Below, one piece after another: positions 35,264 through 44,297 of a DNA stretch of 64,000 nt. This DNA is from an uncultured Alphaproteobacteria bacterium. GTDB lineage: Bacteria > Pseudomonadota > Alphaproteobacteria > Rhodobacterales > Rhodobacteraceae. The notes beneath the pieces were generated by a model. That model did not search any database. It was not told the DNA's origin and was given only the letters and a program-made list of their open reading frames with translations. Each line of letters opens with the position of its first letter. Positions within the stretch are counted from its first letter, which is position 1. The DNA lies in assembly GCA_902537415.1 (NCBI GenBank), contig CACBBC010000003.1, positions 27,057 to 91,056 on the forward strand, in the 5' to 3' direction. Both the position numbers and the translations under genes were made by a program.

Positions 35264-36797
35264 GAAACCCCTGATTTAAACAAAAAATCTTGCTGGCTGC
35301 TAAAGTTGGCAAATATTGATGTGTTGAAACGAAATCTGGAAATATCGAGGCGTCACAAACATAGAGATTGTTGGTCCCAAATACTTTAAAACTTTCATCA
35401 ACTACTCCACTATTTTTATCGTTGCTCATCCTATTAGTTCCTATCAGATGGTAACCAGAAAAGGTTTCTGATCCTATATTTTGCTCAATATCATCATTAA
35501 TTAAATTCTTTCCACTTTTAGCAAAGCCTGCTTTTTTCAGGAGATCAATACCGCTTCTAAAAGCTTTGTAAGCAAGCGCTCTATCAAATTTGTTTGACAA
35601 ATAGTTTGGATCAATTTGTATATTATTTTTATTATCAAGAGAAATCGAACCTTCAGATTTTGGAAAAACTTGAAAGCACCCTATTGAAGCTCGTTGGGCT
35701 TTTTGAAATTTAATACCTTTGGACGATAACAAGCTTCGTTCTTGTGTAAAATGCACCAAATGATACCTTACCAAGCTGTTTATATTAACTTTCTTATTAA
35801 AACTTGATTTATTCCAGGCAAGAGTGGCACCTGGACTTTTAAAGATCGAATTCTTTGACCTTATGTACTTAAAAAATTCGTAAAATAATTTCAACCCACG
35901 TGTTTTTTGGTTAAGCGTATCGAACCCTATACAATCAAATTCAATCCTGAAATTAGCATGGTCTTTCAAATGTTTTCCTACATGTTCTCGCCGAAATTTC
36001 ATAGGGGTACCGGCTTTACAAACGTCCTTTGGGTCTCCAATCCCCGACCGCATAAGAATTAAAGGTGAGAATATTGTGCCTGCTGAAAGAATAATTTTTT
36101 TTGCATTAACAGTAATTTTGGCCTTAGTAACTAAATTTTCACACTCAACACCTGAAGCATAGTTGTCTTTGAAAAAGATTTTAATCGCACGCGTATTTGC
36201 TAGCTTTTCAATGTTTTTGTGGTTTGCATTTTCATTAAAATCATTAGAAAAGTTATATCTCTTTGATCCTTGAATATTAAGATGAATTTTTGCCCATCCC
36301 TCTACAAAATTATCTAAATCCGCAACCTCAGGAACTGCAATATTATTGAGGGTTTTACAAAAAATATTTGTTAGTTCATCTGCATATCCATACTCTCTGT
36401 TATAAGAAAAATTTGGGTTCTGGTATATATGCTTTTTAACTCTCTGGAACATATTTTTTGGCCAAAAAGAAAAAACCTCCCTAAACCGTTTTTCAAAACC
36501 CAAGTATGAGACATTTCCATTGATTAAGCTTGAACCACCAAAACCAATTCCCTGAAGAATAGGCAATTCTCTATCTTCTAAGCCAGATTGTTTCTTGGAT
36601 ATAAAGCTTAAACAGTGTTTATCATTTTGCAGTAATTTTCCTGATAATAACGGTATTTTATTTAGATAGCTTTTACCCTCAGAGCATCCCTGCTCTATTA
36701 AACACACTTTATAACCTGACCTGCTTGCATTTTTTGCAATTTCAAGCCCAGCTGTTCCAGCGCCAACAACCGCTAAATCATATCTGTGGTGAGACAT
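35253..36797 (-). CDS. GMC-family FAD-dependent oxidoreductase
   Basis: A 514-residue flavoprotein of the glucose-methanol-choline family. It has an N-terminal FAD-binding motif (AVVGAGTAGLEIA, 9-21), the GMC signature GIGFGGSSLING near 83-94, LSAGTIFSPLILMRSGIG mid-protein, and a C-terminal HLIGTNRM and CDASIFPDFVSTHQYLPTL. The latter two segments supply the active-site His pair. It oxidises a primary or secondary alcohol to a carbonyl. It overlaps neuA by 20 bases and is last in an aminotransferase-neuA-GMC operon. An alcohol oxidase beside an aminotransferase suggests a C-OH to C-NH2 conversion on a sugar. The substrate is inferred only from context. Confidence 0.88.
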   Translation of the reverse strand: MSHHRYDLAVVGAGTAGLEIAKNASRSGYKVCLIEQGCSEGKSYLNKIPLLSGKLLQNDKHCLSFISKKQSGLEDRELPILQGIGFGGSSLINGNVSYLGFEKRFREVFSFWPKNMFQRVKKHIYQNPNFSYNREYGYADELTNIFCKTLNNIAVPEVADLDNFVEGWAKIHLNIQGSKRYNFSNDFNENANHKNIEKLANTRAIKIFFKDNYASGVECENLVTKAKITVNAKKIILSAGTIFSPLILMRSGIGDPKDVCKAGTPMKFRREHVGKHLKDHANFRIEFDCIGFDTLNQKTRGLKLFYEFFKYIRSKNSIFKSPGATLAWNKSSFNKKVNINSLVRYHLVHFTQERSLLSSKGIKFQKAQRASIGCFQVFPKSEGSISLDNKNNIQIDPNYLSNKFDRALAYKAFRSGIDLLKKAGFAKSGKNLINDDIEQNIGSETFSGYHLIGTNRMSNDKNSGVVDESFKVFGTNNLYVCDASIFPDFVSTHQYLPTLAASKIFCLNQGFLND

Positions 36798-37578
36798 ACT
36801 CTATTTCCAAATTTTGCAACTCTTTTATCAACACTAATGCATCTTCAAACTCTTTTTGCGTGTCGATATCTATTGAGCGCTTAATTGAAAGAGGAAAAGC
36901 CAAGGTCTTGGCTGCAGGCATGAAGCCTTTTTCTTTCAGCATAGACATCACACCTAAATACAAACTTCCATCTACAAAAGCTGAATTACTGTCTTTTTTG
37001 ATGCCACGCACTTTAAGCATTTTTTTACCAATGTGGCCTAAAAAAAAGTCTGATTTTGCTTCGCTAAATTTAATTATCTCATAGATATCTTTTATTTCGC
37101 TGTAGTTTTTATTTACAGACACCATAGAAAGATTATTCCCTAAGTTCTTAATTTGTCTACAAAAAGAGACTAAATCATCCTTCAGTCTAATAGGTGATGT
37201 CGGTTGCAATAATATAAAGCTCCCAGATAGGTAGTCATCCAAACGGATCAAGTGTCTCTCAGCTAGCCTGTAGATACAATCAAAAATGACATCAGATAGA
37301 ATTGCATTGTCATCAGAAAGTTCTGGTTTTCTTTTTACTGCTAGAATACTGGACGAATATTTCTCTTTTACTAATTCTAAAATCTGGTCATCATCACTGG
37401 TGCAAACTACTGAAATTTCTCTTAACCCACTGAGCTGTTGCTTTAGGAATAAACCCGCAGCCAAGCTCCACTCAAATAAAGGAAACCCAAAAAAATTTTT
37501 ATAGTTTTTATTTTTGAGCCGTTTGGAGTTTTTTCGAGCGGGAATGACTATAACTAAATTTTCATTAAGAGCATTCAT
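36778..37578 (-). CDS. neuA: CMP-N-acylneuraminate cytidylyltransferase
   Basis: A 266-residue nucleotidyltransferase that activates a nonulosonic acid as its CMP derivative. The CTP-binding motif is VIVIPARKNSKRLKNKN near the N-terminus, followed by VCTSDDDQIL and LLQPTSPIRLKDD. A Mg-binding Asp lies in SIDIDTQKEFEDAL. The ATG at 37578 is chosen; the in-frame TTG at 37593 is possible. It overlaps the aminotransferase gene by 14 bases and the GMC gene by 20, so the three are tightly coupled. Confidence 0.9.
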   Translation of the reverse strand: MNALNENLVIVIPARKNSKRLKNKNYKNFFGFPLFEWSLAAGLFLKQQLSGLREISVVCTSDDDQILELVKEKYSSSILAVKRKPELSDDNAILSDVIFDCIYRLAERHLIRLDDYLSGSFILLQPTSPIRLKDDLVSFCRQIKNLGNNLSMVSVNKNYSEIKDIYEIIKFSEAKSDFFLGHIGKKMLKVRGIKKDSNSAFVDGSLYLGVMSMLKEKGFMPAAKTLAFPLSIKRSIDIDTQKEFEDALVLIKELQNLEIEYVSPQI

Positions 37579-38704
37579 TAATATCACTGGCAATATTTTT
37601 ATAATCTTTAATTGACCTCGATACTAAAATCGGAATTGCAACGCATTTACGCAATCTATCATGACAACTCTTTACCTCTTTATTCCTAATGTTTTTATCG
37701 ATATGTTCCCAAAAATATGCACAATGCCAGTTAAAAGCATCAGGTAAATTCTTTGTACCAAAGCCAGCTTTTTTAAGTAAACTAATTACTTGGTTACGTA
37801 GTTTTTGATTTTTTATAGAGATCACAAAAGTATCATAATTGGGCTCGCTTCCTGAAGTAACATGTCTAAATTGTATATCTTTGTGGTTTATAAATTTTTC
37901 GAGGGCGTGGTATCTCTTTTTCGATTCTCCTAAAATACTCGGGAATTTTTTTAGCTGGACCTTGCCAAATGCTCCACTTATTTCTGTCATTCTGTAATTA
38001 AACCCAATCAGTCCGGCACGATCTAACCCTCTTGGCAGACTAGGAATATTTTTGTGGCCATGATCATGATACATTCTAGCATTTTTTCCATCACTTTTCT
38101 TCTTGGAAAACAGAGCCCCACCTTCACCAGTTGTAATCATTTTACCAAAGTCGAAACTCAAAACGCCAAATTCACTCAAGCCTCCAACATATTTGCCGGC
38201 AACCTTGGCCCCTATCGCTTCGCATGCATCTTCAACTACTGGAATTTTATTTCTTTTTCCAATCCTGTTGATTATTACCATATCTGCTGGTACACCCAGC
38301 ATATGAACAGGAATTATAGCTTTTGTTTTTTTAGAAATTAAAGTTTCCAAATTTTTAGGACACATGTTCAACGTATCATCGATATCAGTAAAAACAACAT
38401 TTGCACCAGTGTCTACAATAGCTTCAACAGTTGCAATAAAATTAAAGGACTGAGTTATAACCTCATCACCTCTTCCAATACCGAGAGCTTTGAGAGCCAC
38501 TTTAATTGCAGCCGTACCAGATGAAACGCATAAAACATCAGCCATTTTTGGGCTGAAAACGGCTTTCAACTTTTGTTCAAATTCTCTGACATGATAATGC
38601 TTCCTTTTTTTATCAAAACCATGAGCAAAGAAAACTTTCCCCTCATCAAAGATCCTGGAAATTGCTTTTTTTTCTTTTTCGTCGATAACCTCAAATCCGG
38701 GCAA
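37565..38704 (-). CDS. DegT/DnrJ/EryC1-family PLP aminotransferase
   Basis: A 379-residue sugar aminotransferase. Lys188 in SFDFGKMITTGEGG is the PLP Schiff-base lysine; Asp159 and Glu158 in VVEDACEAIGA contact the cofactor. SSGTAAIKVALKALG near 61-75 binds the phosphate. Family members aminate keto-sugars, usually nucleotide-linked 4-keto sugars made by a dehydratase. No dehydratase gene is nearby; instead the operon carries a GMC oxidoreductase. This is the first gene of the aminotransferase-neuA-GMC run. Confidence 0.9.
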   Translation of the reverse strand: MPGFEVIDEKEKKAISRIFDEGKVFFAHGFDKKRKHYHVREFEQKLKAVFSPKMADVLCVSSGTAAIKVALKALGIGRGDEVITQSFNFIATVEAIVDTGANVVFTDIDDTLNMCPKNLETLISKKTKAIIPVHMLGVPADMVIINRIGKRNKIPVVEDACEAIGAKVAGKYVGGLSEFGVLSFDFGKMITTGEGGALFSKKKSDGKNARMYHDHGHKNIPSLPRGLDRAGLIGFNYRMTEISGAFGKVQLKKFPSILGESKKRYHALEKFINHKDIQFRHVTSGSEPNYDTFVISIKNQKLRNQVISLLKKAGFGTKNLPDAFNWHCAYFWEHIDKNIRNKEVKSCHDRLRKCVAIPILVSRSIKDYKNIASDINECS

Positions 38705-38845
38705 ATTTAACTCCTGCCATCATGAAAACATATTAATAAATTATATTATAAGAGAAAAGTAGCCTTAGAGGGTAAAAAACTATGATTTTTTTTCAAAAAT
38801 ATATGTGTTATCATGAGGAGTGGCATGTGTTTTGCAGCCATGTAG

Positions 38846-38890
38846 TCCCCTCATACTCCCAATATAAACCCAAACCTATGTATGAGGGGA
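38846..38890. repeat. 11-bp perfect inverted repeat in a 415-base gene-free gap
   Basis: TCCCCTCATAC (38846-38856) is the exact reverse complement of GTATGAGGGGA (38880-38890), with 23 bases between. A related TCATGAGGAG lies at 38811. The gap 38705-39119 holds no credible reading frame. It is upstream of both flanking genes, so this may be an operator or a structured leader. A TTGACA at 38912-38917 on the plus strand could be a -35 for the gene at 39120, but the -10 is unclear. Confidence 0.6.
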
Positions 38891-39119
38891 ACCTATTTTC
38901 AAATTTCCTCGTTGACAATATTGCAATCAAATAAAATTGAAAAATAACTTAGTGCTAAATTTTCTGGCCCTAAAATATGCAAACCGGTGATCATATATCA
39001 ATCGTAAGTATTCTGCACATTTAACAAATAATAAGCGATATAATTTAGTGCTATTTTTAATTTATTCTGAAATAATTTTTTTTTGAGAGCATCTTATGAA
39101 ATAACACTTAGAGGAAATA

Positions 39120-39719
39120 ATGGAAATTGTAAAACCACTAAATGAAAATGATATCGACCCAAGTCTATTAGAAAAGATTCAGTTCTTTAAAGGACCGCTT
39201 GGTGTTATACCTAGCTCAGTTAAAACTATGAGTTATCACCCCAAAATAGCCGATGCATTTACAGATCTTAATAAGGCTGTAATGGAATGCAAAGGGAAAG
39301 TTACCCCAGAGTTTAAAAGGCTTATCGGATATGTAACAAGTTTTGCCTCAGGGTGTCTCTATTGCCAAGCTCATACTATTTTAGGGGCTGAACGCTTCGG
39401 CTGTACAAAAAAAAGATTAGAAGAAGTTTGGAATTATGCAAATTCCTCAGCTTTTTCAAGTGCAGAAAAAGCTTCCCTTGACTTCGCTTTCGCAGCGGCA
39501 TCTGTTCCCAACAAAGTTACAGAAAAAGAAGCGTCTAAATTAAAAAATTACTGGAATGATAATGATATTGTCGAAATTATGGGCGTAATTGCATTGTTCG
39601 GCTTTCTCAATCGTTGGAATGACAGTATGGGTTCTGCTTTGGAAGATTTACCAGTTGAAAAAGGGGAAGAACATCTCATGAAAAACACTAATTGGACACC
39701 AGGGAAACATAGGGTTTAA
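39120..39719 (+). CDS. AhpD-like (carboxymuconolactone decarboxylase family) protein
   Basis: A 199-residue all-helical protein of the AhpD/CMD superfamily. The redox pair is CLYCQAHT at about 79-86, a CxxC followed by His. It resembles the peroxidase-related subgroup more than true decarboxylases. AGAGGAAATA is a good ribosome binding site. The hotdog gene follows 3 bases later, so they form a pair. Peroxide or radical-related reduction is likely but the partner is not visible. Confidence 0.8.
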   Translation: MEIVKPLNENDIDPSLLEKIQFFKGPLGVIPSSVKTMSYHPKIADAFTDLNKAVMECKGKVTPEFKRLIGYVTSFASGCLYCQAHTILGAERFGCTKKRLEEVWNYANSSAFSSAEKASLDFAFAAASVPNKVTEKEASKLKNYWNDNDIVEIMGVIALFGFLNRWNDSMGSALEDLPVEKGEEHLMKNTNWTPGKHRV

Positions 39720-39722
39720 AGC

Positions 39723-40160
39723 ATGGATAAGCGAAACGAGGAAGAACTTAGAGCATCTTTCTTAAATCAACCTCTAATGCCCTATATAGGCGCAAGACTC
39801 TCCACAATATCTCCTGGGCGAGCATCGATAGAGGTAATTTATCAAAAGAATATAACTCAACAACACGGTTTATTTCATGGAGGCGTTTCTGGATCTATAG
39901 CTGATAATGCTGCTGGATTTGCTGCAATGACACTAATGGATAAGGAGAAAGAGCCCCTTACAATTGAATTCAAAATTAATTTTCTTAATATTGCGGATGG
40001 GGAAAAGCTAGTTGCGGAAGCGAAAATTCTACAAGCGGGTCGAAGTATTTTTCATGGAGAGTCAAAAGTGTATACGATAAAGAAAAAAGAGAAACTTTTG
40101 ACAGCTACTGCTCTCGTAACCATAAAAGCAACAAGTAAGGTATCTGAAAAACTACGCTGA
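39723..40160 (+). CDS. PaaI-type hotdog thioesterase
   Basis: A 145-residue hotdog protein. QQHGLFHGGVSGSIADNAAG is the family active-site segment, and TIEFKINFLNIADGEKLVAEA gives the following strands. It would hydrolyse an acyl- or aryl-CoA. It is coupled to the AhpD-like gene 3 bases upstream and ends at a possible terminator hairpin. Confidence 0.83.
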   Translation: MDKRNEEELRASFLNQPLMPYIGARLSTISPGRASIEVIYQKNITQQHGLFHGGVSGSIADNAAGFAAMTLMDKEKEPLTIEFKINFLNIADGEKLVAEAKILQAGRSIFHGESKVYTIKKKEKLLTATALVTIKATSKVSEKLR

Positions 40161-40181
40161 AAGTAAAAACTACTTTCTTTT
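40159..40181 (+). terminator. possible terminator hairpin
   Basis: GAAAGTA (40159-40165), loop AAAAC and TACTTTC (40171-40177), then four T. The 7-bp stem is AT-rich and overlaps the stop codon of the hotdog gene. It lies between convergent genes, where a terminator is expected. Weak. Confidence 0.35.
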
Positions 40182-40182
40182 G

Positions 40183-41457
40183 TTAATCTTCCTTATCTAA
40201 CTGCTTTTCATACGCTTCTTGGATGGACTTTAGTTCCTCAATTGCTGCACGAATATCAGAGCTGTCGGTCACATTAATCTCAACTCTTTTCCCTTTATGT
40301 GATAATCTAATTTTATCTTGCTTGTAAGACCTTAATTTTTTGACCTTATAAACCCCTATAGGCCTGACAAAACCTTTAGGTGTAAATTCTTTAAAAAACT
40401 CAGTTTCTACTTCATTTGAAATAAGGTTTTTTGTGTTTTCATCAACAAGCATGTCATCAATTTCAGCCATTGACTGAAGTCTTGCAGCAAGATTCACAGG
40501 GCTTCCAAGTATAGTATAATCTAATCGTAAATCTGAACCAAAGTTCCCTACAGTACAAAACCCATTTGATATACCCATCCTAACTGATATACCTTCAACT
40601 GCTCCCAAGCCCCTCCAATGTGTTTGCAATTCCTTTACTCTTTCCTGCATATCTATGGCCATTTCTATACACTTTAGAGCGTCATCAGTTTCTCCTAGTG
40701 TCTCCGGATCACCAAAAAAAACCATTAGAGCGTCTCCAATAAATTTATCAATTGTGCCGCCGTGTTTAATTGCTATTGTTGACATTTCTGAGAGATAGGA
40801 ATTGATGATCAGGGCCAGTTTTTCAGGCTCCATTTTATCAGTCAAATCAGTAAAACTCACGATATCAGAAAAAAATACTGTTAGGTTCTTCCTACTATGA
40901 GAAACTCCCTGGTCTTTTTCTTCCTCAAAAATATTCTTGTAAATTTGAGGAGACAGATATTTTGCCAGCCTAGTTGCTAAGCTTTCGAGTTTTTTACTTT
41001 TTTCTTCTATTATTTGTTTGTCTTTCAATTGCCCTTCTATAAGTGAGTCTCTTTGCTTAGTTAACTCATGTTCATTAGTTCTATCTACGAATTGACCTTG
41101 AATTCCGTTTAAGTATTCAAAATCAGAATTTTTTGTTTTTGTTGAAAGTAGTGAAAAAAGTCTCTCTTTATCATCAATAATGATTTTGACCTTAGGGATT
41201 AAAACAGATCCCTTTTTGTGGATTTCATCCTCAAAAAATTGTATCTGTTCGTCTGTTACACCTAGCTGCTTTAAAATATCTGGAAAGTATGCATCTTTGA
41301 CATTGCCTAGAACCGGGAAAAAGCCTTTGAAATTTTTGTTAACCTTTTTAACTCTCAAATCCTTATCTGCGTAGTAACAAGCAGTAATAGCGTTCTCAAA
41401 ATTGAAAAAACTTAAGTCTACCACCCTATCAGGATTGAAAAAATCTTGGAAATTCAT
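40183..41457 (-). CDS. PAS-domain class III adenylate/guanylate cyclase
   Basis: A 424-residue signalling protein without membrane helices. A PAS-like sensor (about 15-130) is followed by a coiled-coil linker (about 132-175) and a class III cyclase domain (about 190-360). The metal-binding Asp residues lie in TVFFSDIVSFTDLTD and KFIGDALMVFFGD. LDYTILGSPVNLAARLQS carries Thr at the base-specifying position, the pattern of class IIIb bacterial adenylate cyclases. A charged tail ends the protein. cAMP as product is likely, and a possible receptor is the stand-alone cNMP domain at 22159. Confidence 0.88.
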   Translation of the reverse strand: MNFQDFFNPDRVVDLSFFNFENAITACYYADKDLRVKKVNKNFKGFFPVLGNVKDAYFPDILKQLGVTDEQIQFFEDEIHKKGSVLIPKVKIIIDDKERLFSLLSTKTKNSDFEYLNGIQGQFVDRTNEHELTKQRDSLIEGQLKDKQIIEEKSKKLESLATRLAKYLSPQIYKNIFEEEKDQGVSHSRKNLTVFFSDIVSFTDLTDKMEPEKLALIINSYLSEMSTIAIKHGGTIDKFIGDALMVFFGDPETLGETDDALKCIEMAIDMQERVKELQTHWRGLGAVEGISVRMGISNGFCTVGNFGSDLRLDYTILGSPVNLAARLQSMAEIDDMLVDENTKNLISNEVETEFFKEFTPKGFVRPIGVYKVKKLRSYKQDKIRLSHKGKRVEINVTDSSDIRAAIEELKSIQEAYEKQLDKED

Positions 41458-41568
41458 AAACGTTCAATGCCCTTTTTCGAGTATAATAATAAATTCTGCA
41501 AATTCACCCTTACTAATGAAAACAATGGCCTACTTGATATTATTATTAAATTCAAAAAATGAACACAT

Positions 41569-42990
41569 CTAATTAAATTTTTGAGGCACTATTTCTGAGA
41601 ATGAGAATATTGTTTCATATTTTTTTGCAAACGCAATTAAATCTAAATCGGATTTTCTCTTTCCTATTATTTGCATTCCCATGGGCAGTCCATTTCTATT
41701 TAAACCCACAGGAACGGAGATAGTTGGCAGCCCTAGAATACTCGATAAAACCACAATATCCATCCACTGATGATATGTCTCCATTTGTTTACCATTGATG
41801 TTTGAGGGATAAGGAATGTCTTTATTGAAGGGATACACCTGTGCAACTGGCAATGCCAAATAATCATATTTTTCAAAAATCGAACTAACTTCATTTTCCC
41901 ACAGTGATCTCCATGCAAGTGCTTCTTCGAGATCCGTTTCTTTAACCACTTGACCATTTTTAATTTCCCAATCGACGGTAAGGATTTTTTCATCTGAACT
42001 CAGATTGTAATTTAAAAATTCGTCATATAAACTTTTTGATCGTAATATTTTCCAGCTATTGCTCAAATGATAAGGGTTGGCTTCCGGCTCTACTTCTTCT
42101 ACCACAACTTTATTTTGGGCTAGAAAAAAAAGAGTTTTCTTACACTGTTCCAATATTTCTTCTTCGACCTGGTAGTAACCACCTAAATCATTTAACCAGG
42201 CAATTTTTTGTTCATGTACTTTATCATCACTTAGGTATACATCATCAAATGAGAAAGCTAAATCAAATGAGAAAGGGTCGGATTTATGCGACCCCGATAC
42301 AATATCAAGAAAATAAGCCAAATCTTCAGGTGTTTTTGCTAAGGCGCCCAAAGTTGATAAGATGGGCAATTTTTTGTGCCTAGTCTTTGATCTTTCCTCG
42401 GGGATAAGCCCTGGTGTTGGCCTAAACCCATATAAATTACAATACGCAGCCGGATTTCTGCATGAGCCCATCATGTCAGAGCCATCAGCTATCGGAATTA
42501 AATCAGCAGCAATAGAGGCTGCTGCACCACCACTGGAACCACCAGCAGTTTTTGACACATCATAAGGATTGGCGGTAGCGCCAAAAGCTCTATTAAATGT
42601 GTGCGAACCAAGCCCCCACTCAGGCGTATTTGTTTTTCCAATAATTAAAGCACCACTATCAATTAACCGATCAACAATAATACTATTTTTTTTTGCAACA
42701 TTATTTTTATATTTCGGCACTCCATAAGTTGTTGGTAGACCTTTAACATCGATCAAATCTTTTACAGCTAGAGGAATGCCAAAAAGACTTTTTGTTTTTT
42801 TATGCATGGAAAAACGTTTTAAGTTTTCAAGATCATTTAAAACTTCATCTATGCTCCTCAGAGAAACGAGCGCATTAAGACTGGGATTGAATTTATTTAT
42901 TCTCGAGAAATAGTGTTGTAATAGCTCTTTCTCAGAAATTTTTCTATCGTTCAAAAGTCCAATAATTTGTTTCAGCGAGTGTTTTTCCAT
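41569..42990 (-). CDS. amidase (amidase signature family)
   Basis: A 473-residue hydrolase of the amidase signature family. The Ser-cisSer-Lys triad is visible: Lys77 in GIPLAVKDLID, the cis-Ser in AGGSSGGAAAS (152-153) and the nucleophile Ser176 in GSDMMGSCRNPAA. The length is normal and there is no signal peptide. GatA is excluded because there are no gatB/gatC neighbours and the loops differ. The substrate amide is unknown. Confidence 0.88.
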   Translation of the reverse strand: MEKHSLKQIIGLLNDRKISEKELLQHYFSRINKFNPSLNALVSLRSIDEVLNDLENLKRFSMHKKTKSLFGIPLAVKDLIDVKGLPTTYGVPKYKNNVAKKNSIIVDRLIDSGALIIGKTNTPEWGLGSHTFNRAFGATANPYDVSKTAGGSSGGAAASIAADLIPIADGSDMMGSCRNPAAYCNLYGFRPTPGLIPEERSKTRHKKLPILSTLGALAKTPEDLAYFLDIVSGSHKSDPFSFDLAFSFDDVYLSDDKVHEQKIAWLNDLGGYYQVEEEILEQCKKTLFFLAQNKVVVEEVEPEANPYHLSNSWKILRSKSLYDEFLNYNLSSDEKILTVDWEIKNGQVVKETDLEEALAWRSLWENEVSSIFEKYDYLALPVAQVYPFNKDIPYPSNINGKQMETYHQWMDIVVLSSILGLPTISVPVGLNRNGLPMGMQIIGKRKSDLDLIAFAKKYETIFSFSEIVPQKFN

Positions 42991-43134
42991 AATGTTTTTA
43001 TGAGAGCCTAAGTTGAGTTTCTTTTAGAAGTGTAATTTCTAATTTCTGTTACTTTTGATTTTGTTTTTTATCAAATTTAGGATTAGGATTAAACTAACTT
43101 TATAATTTTTACAAGTTATAGGATCAGTAGAGCA

Positions 43135-44295
43135 GTGTATTTAGAATTAACTGACGAGCAGTCTATGATAGTTGATACAACCAGAGATTTTCTGGAAAAA
43201 GAGATTTATCCTCACGAAAAAATTGTTGAAAAAACTGGGGAAGTCCCAAGAGAATTAGGAGCAGAAATTGCAAAGAAATGTAAAGAAATAGGCTTTTTTG
43301 CAGCTAACTTCCCGGAGGAACTAGGGGGCGGTGGAATGAATCATTTAGAGTTTACTCTTTTAGAGAGAGAACTTGGTAGAGGTTCAAATGCTTTGACGAT
43401 TTTTTTTGGTAGGCCCTCTGGCATCCTTATGGCTTGCAATGATCTACAAAAGGATAAGTACCTTATCCCTGCAATCAAAGGTGAAAAGTTTGATGCACTA
43501 GCAATGACTGAGCCAGGGGCCGGTTCTGATGTTAGAGGAATGAGTTGTACCGGACAAAGAAAAGGTGGCGACTGGATTGTAAATGGAACTAAACACTTTA
43601 TAAGTCATGCCGACATAGCTGACTTCGTTATTGTTTTTATCGCAACTGGGGAAGAGGAAACGGTAAAAGGTAAAAAGAAAAAAATCTCCTGTTTTCTAGT
43701 GGATAGAGGTACGCCAGGATTTCAAATATGTAGCGGATATAACTCTGTATCGCATAGAGGATACAAAAATTGTATTTTAAGATTTGAGGATTGCCGACTT
43801 TCCGATGATCAAATTTTGGGTGAAGTCCACAAAGGTTTTGATATTGCTAACGAATGGCTTTATGCAACACGCTTAACTGTTGCAGCAACATCTGTAGGTA
43901 GAGCAAGAAGGGCTTTTGAATTGACACTTCCCTTTACCATAGAGAGACAGCAATTTGGAAAAAAAATAAGTCAGTTCCAAGGTGTAAGTTTCCAGCTCGC
44001 AGACATGATTACTGAAATCGATGCTGCCGACCTTCTTACACTATCAGCTGCATCAAAATTGGATAATAAAATTCCAGCAAACAGAGAGATTGCATCAGCA
44101 AAGCTATATGCAACAGAAACGCTGGCTAGAGTAACAGATACTTGTATTCAGCTACATGGTGGAATGGGATTGATGGATGACCTTCCTTTTGAGCGTTTTT
44201 GGAGAGATGCACGAATTGAAAGAATTTGGGATGGAACATCGGAAATCCAAAGACATATAATCAGTCGGGAACTTCTGAGACCTTTGGGTGGATAA
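43135..44295 (+). CDS. acyl-CoA dehydrogenase, probable (butyro)betainyl-CoA type
   Basis: A 386-residue acyl-CoA dehydrogenase. It shows AMTEPGAGSDVRGMSCTGQ, ATSVGRARRAFEL and LHGGMGLMDDLPFERFWRDAR. At the catalytic Glu position of MCAD-type enzymes it has Asp (RIWDGTSEIQR). The gene starts with GTG. It is followed 2 bases later by a CoA ligase and then caiD, so a substrate such as gamma-butyrobetainyl-CoA, oxidised to crotonobetainyl-CoA, is suggested by context. The family call is firm; the substrate is inference. Confidence 0.87.
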   Translation: MYLELTDEQSMIVDTTRDFLEKEIYPHEKIVEKTGEVPRELGAEIAKKCKEIGFFAANFPEELGGGGMNHLEFTLLERELGRGSNALTIFFGRPSGILMACNDLQKDKYLIPAIKGEKFDALAMTEPGAGSDVRGMSCTGQRKGGDWIVNGTKHFISHADIADFVIVFIATGEEETVKGKKKKISCFLVDRGTPGFQICSGYNSVSHRGYKNCILRFEDCRLSDDQILGEVHKGFDIANEWLYATRLTVAATSVGRARRAFELTLPFTIERQQFGKKISQFQGVSFQLADMITEIDAADLLTLSAASKLDNKIPANREIASAKLYATETLARVTDTCIQLHGGMGLMDDLPFERFWRDARIERIWDGTSEIQRHIISRELLRPLGG

Positions 44296-44297
44296 AA

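Noticed and set aside
35253..36797. GMC oxidoreductase considered as choline dehydrogenase (betA), which would fit the betaine genes.
   Set aside because: It is 514 residues, overlaps neuA, and is far from the betaine genes; betB and betI are absent.
41569..42990. Amidase considered as GatA, the glutamyl-tRNA amidotransferase subunit.
   Set aside because: No gatB or gatC is adjacent and the nucleophile region (GSDMMGSCRNPAA) differs from GatA.
43078..43100. TTAGGATTAGGATTAAA, a telomere-like short tandem.
   Set aside because: Only two copies in AT-rich intergenic DNA; expected by chance.
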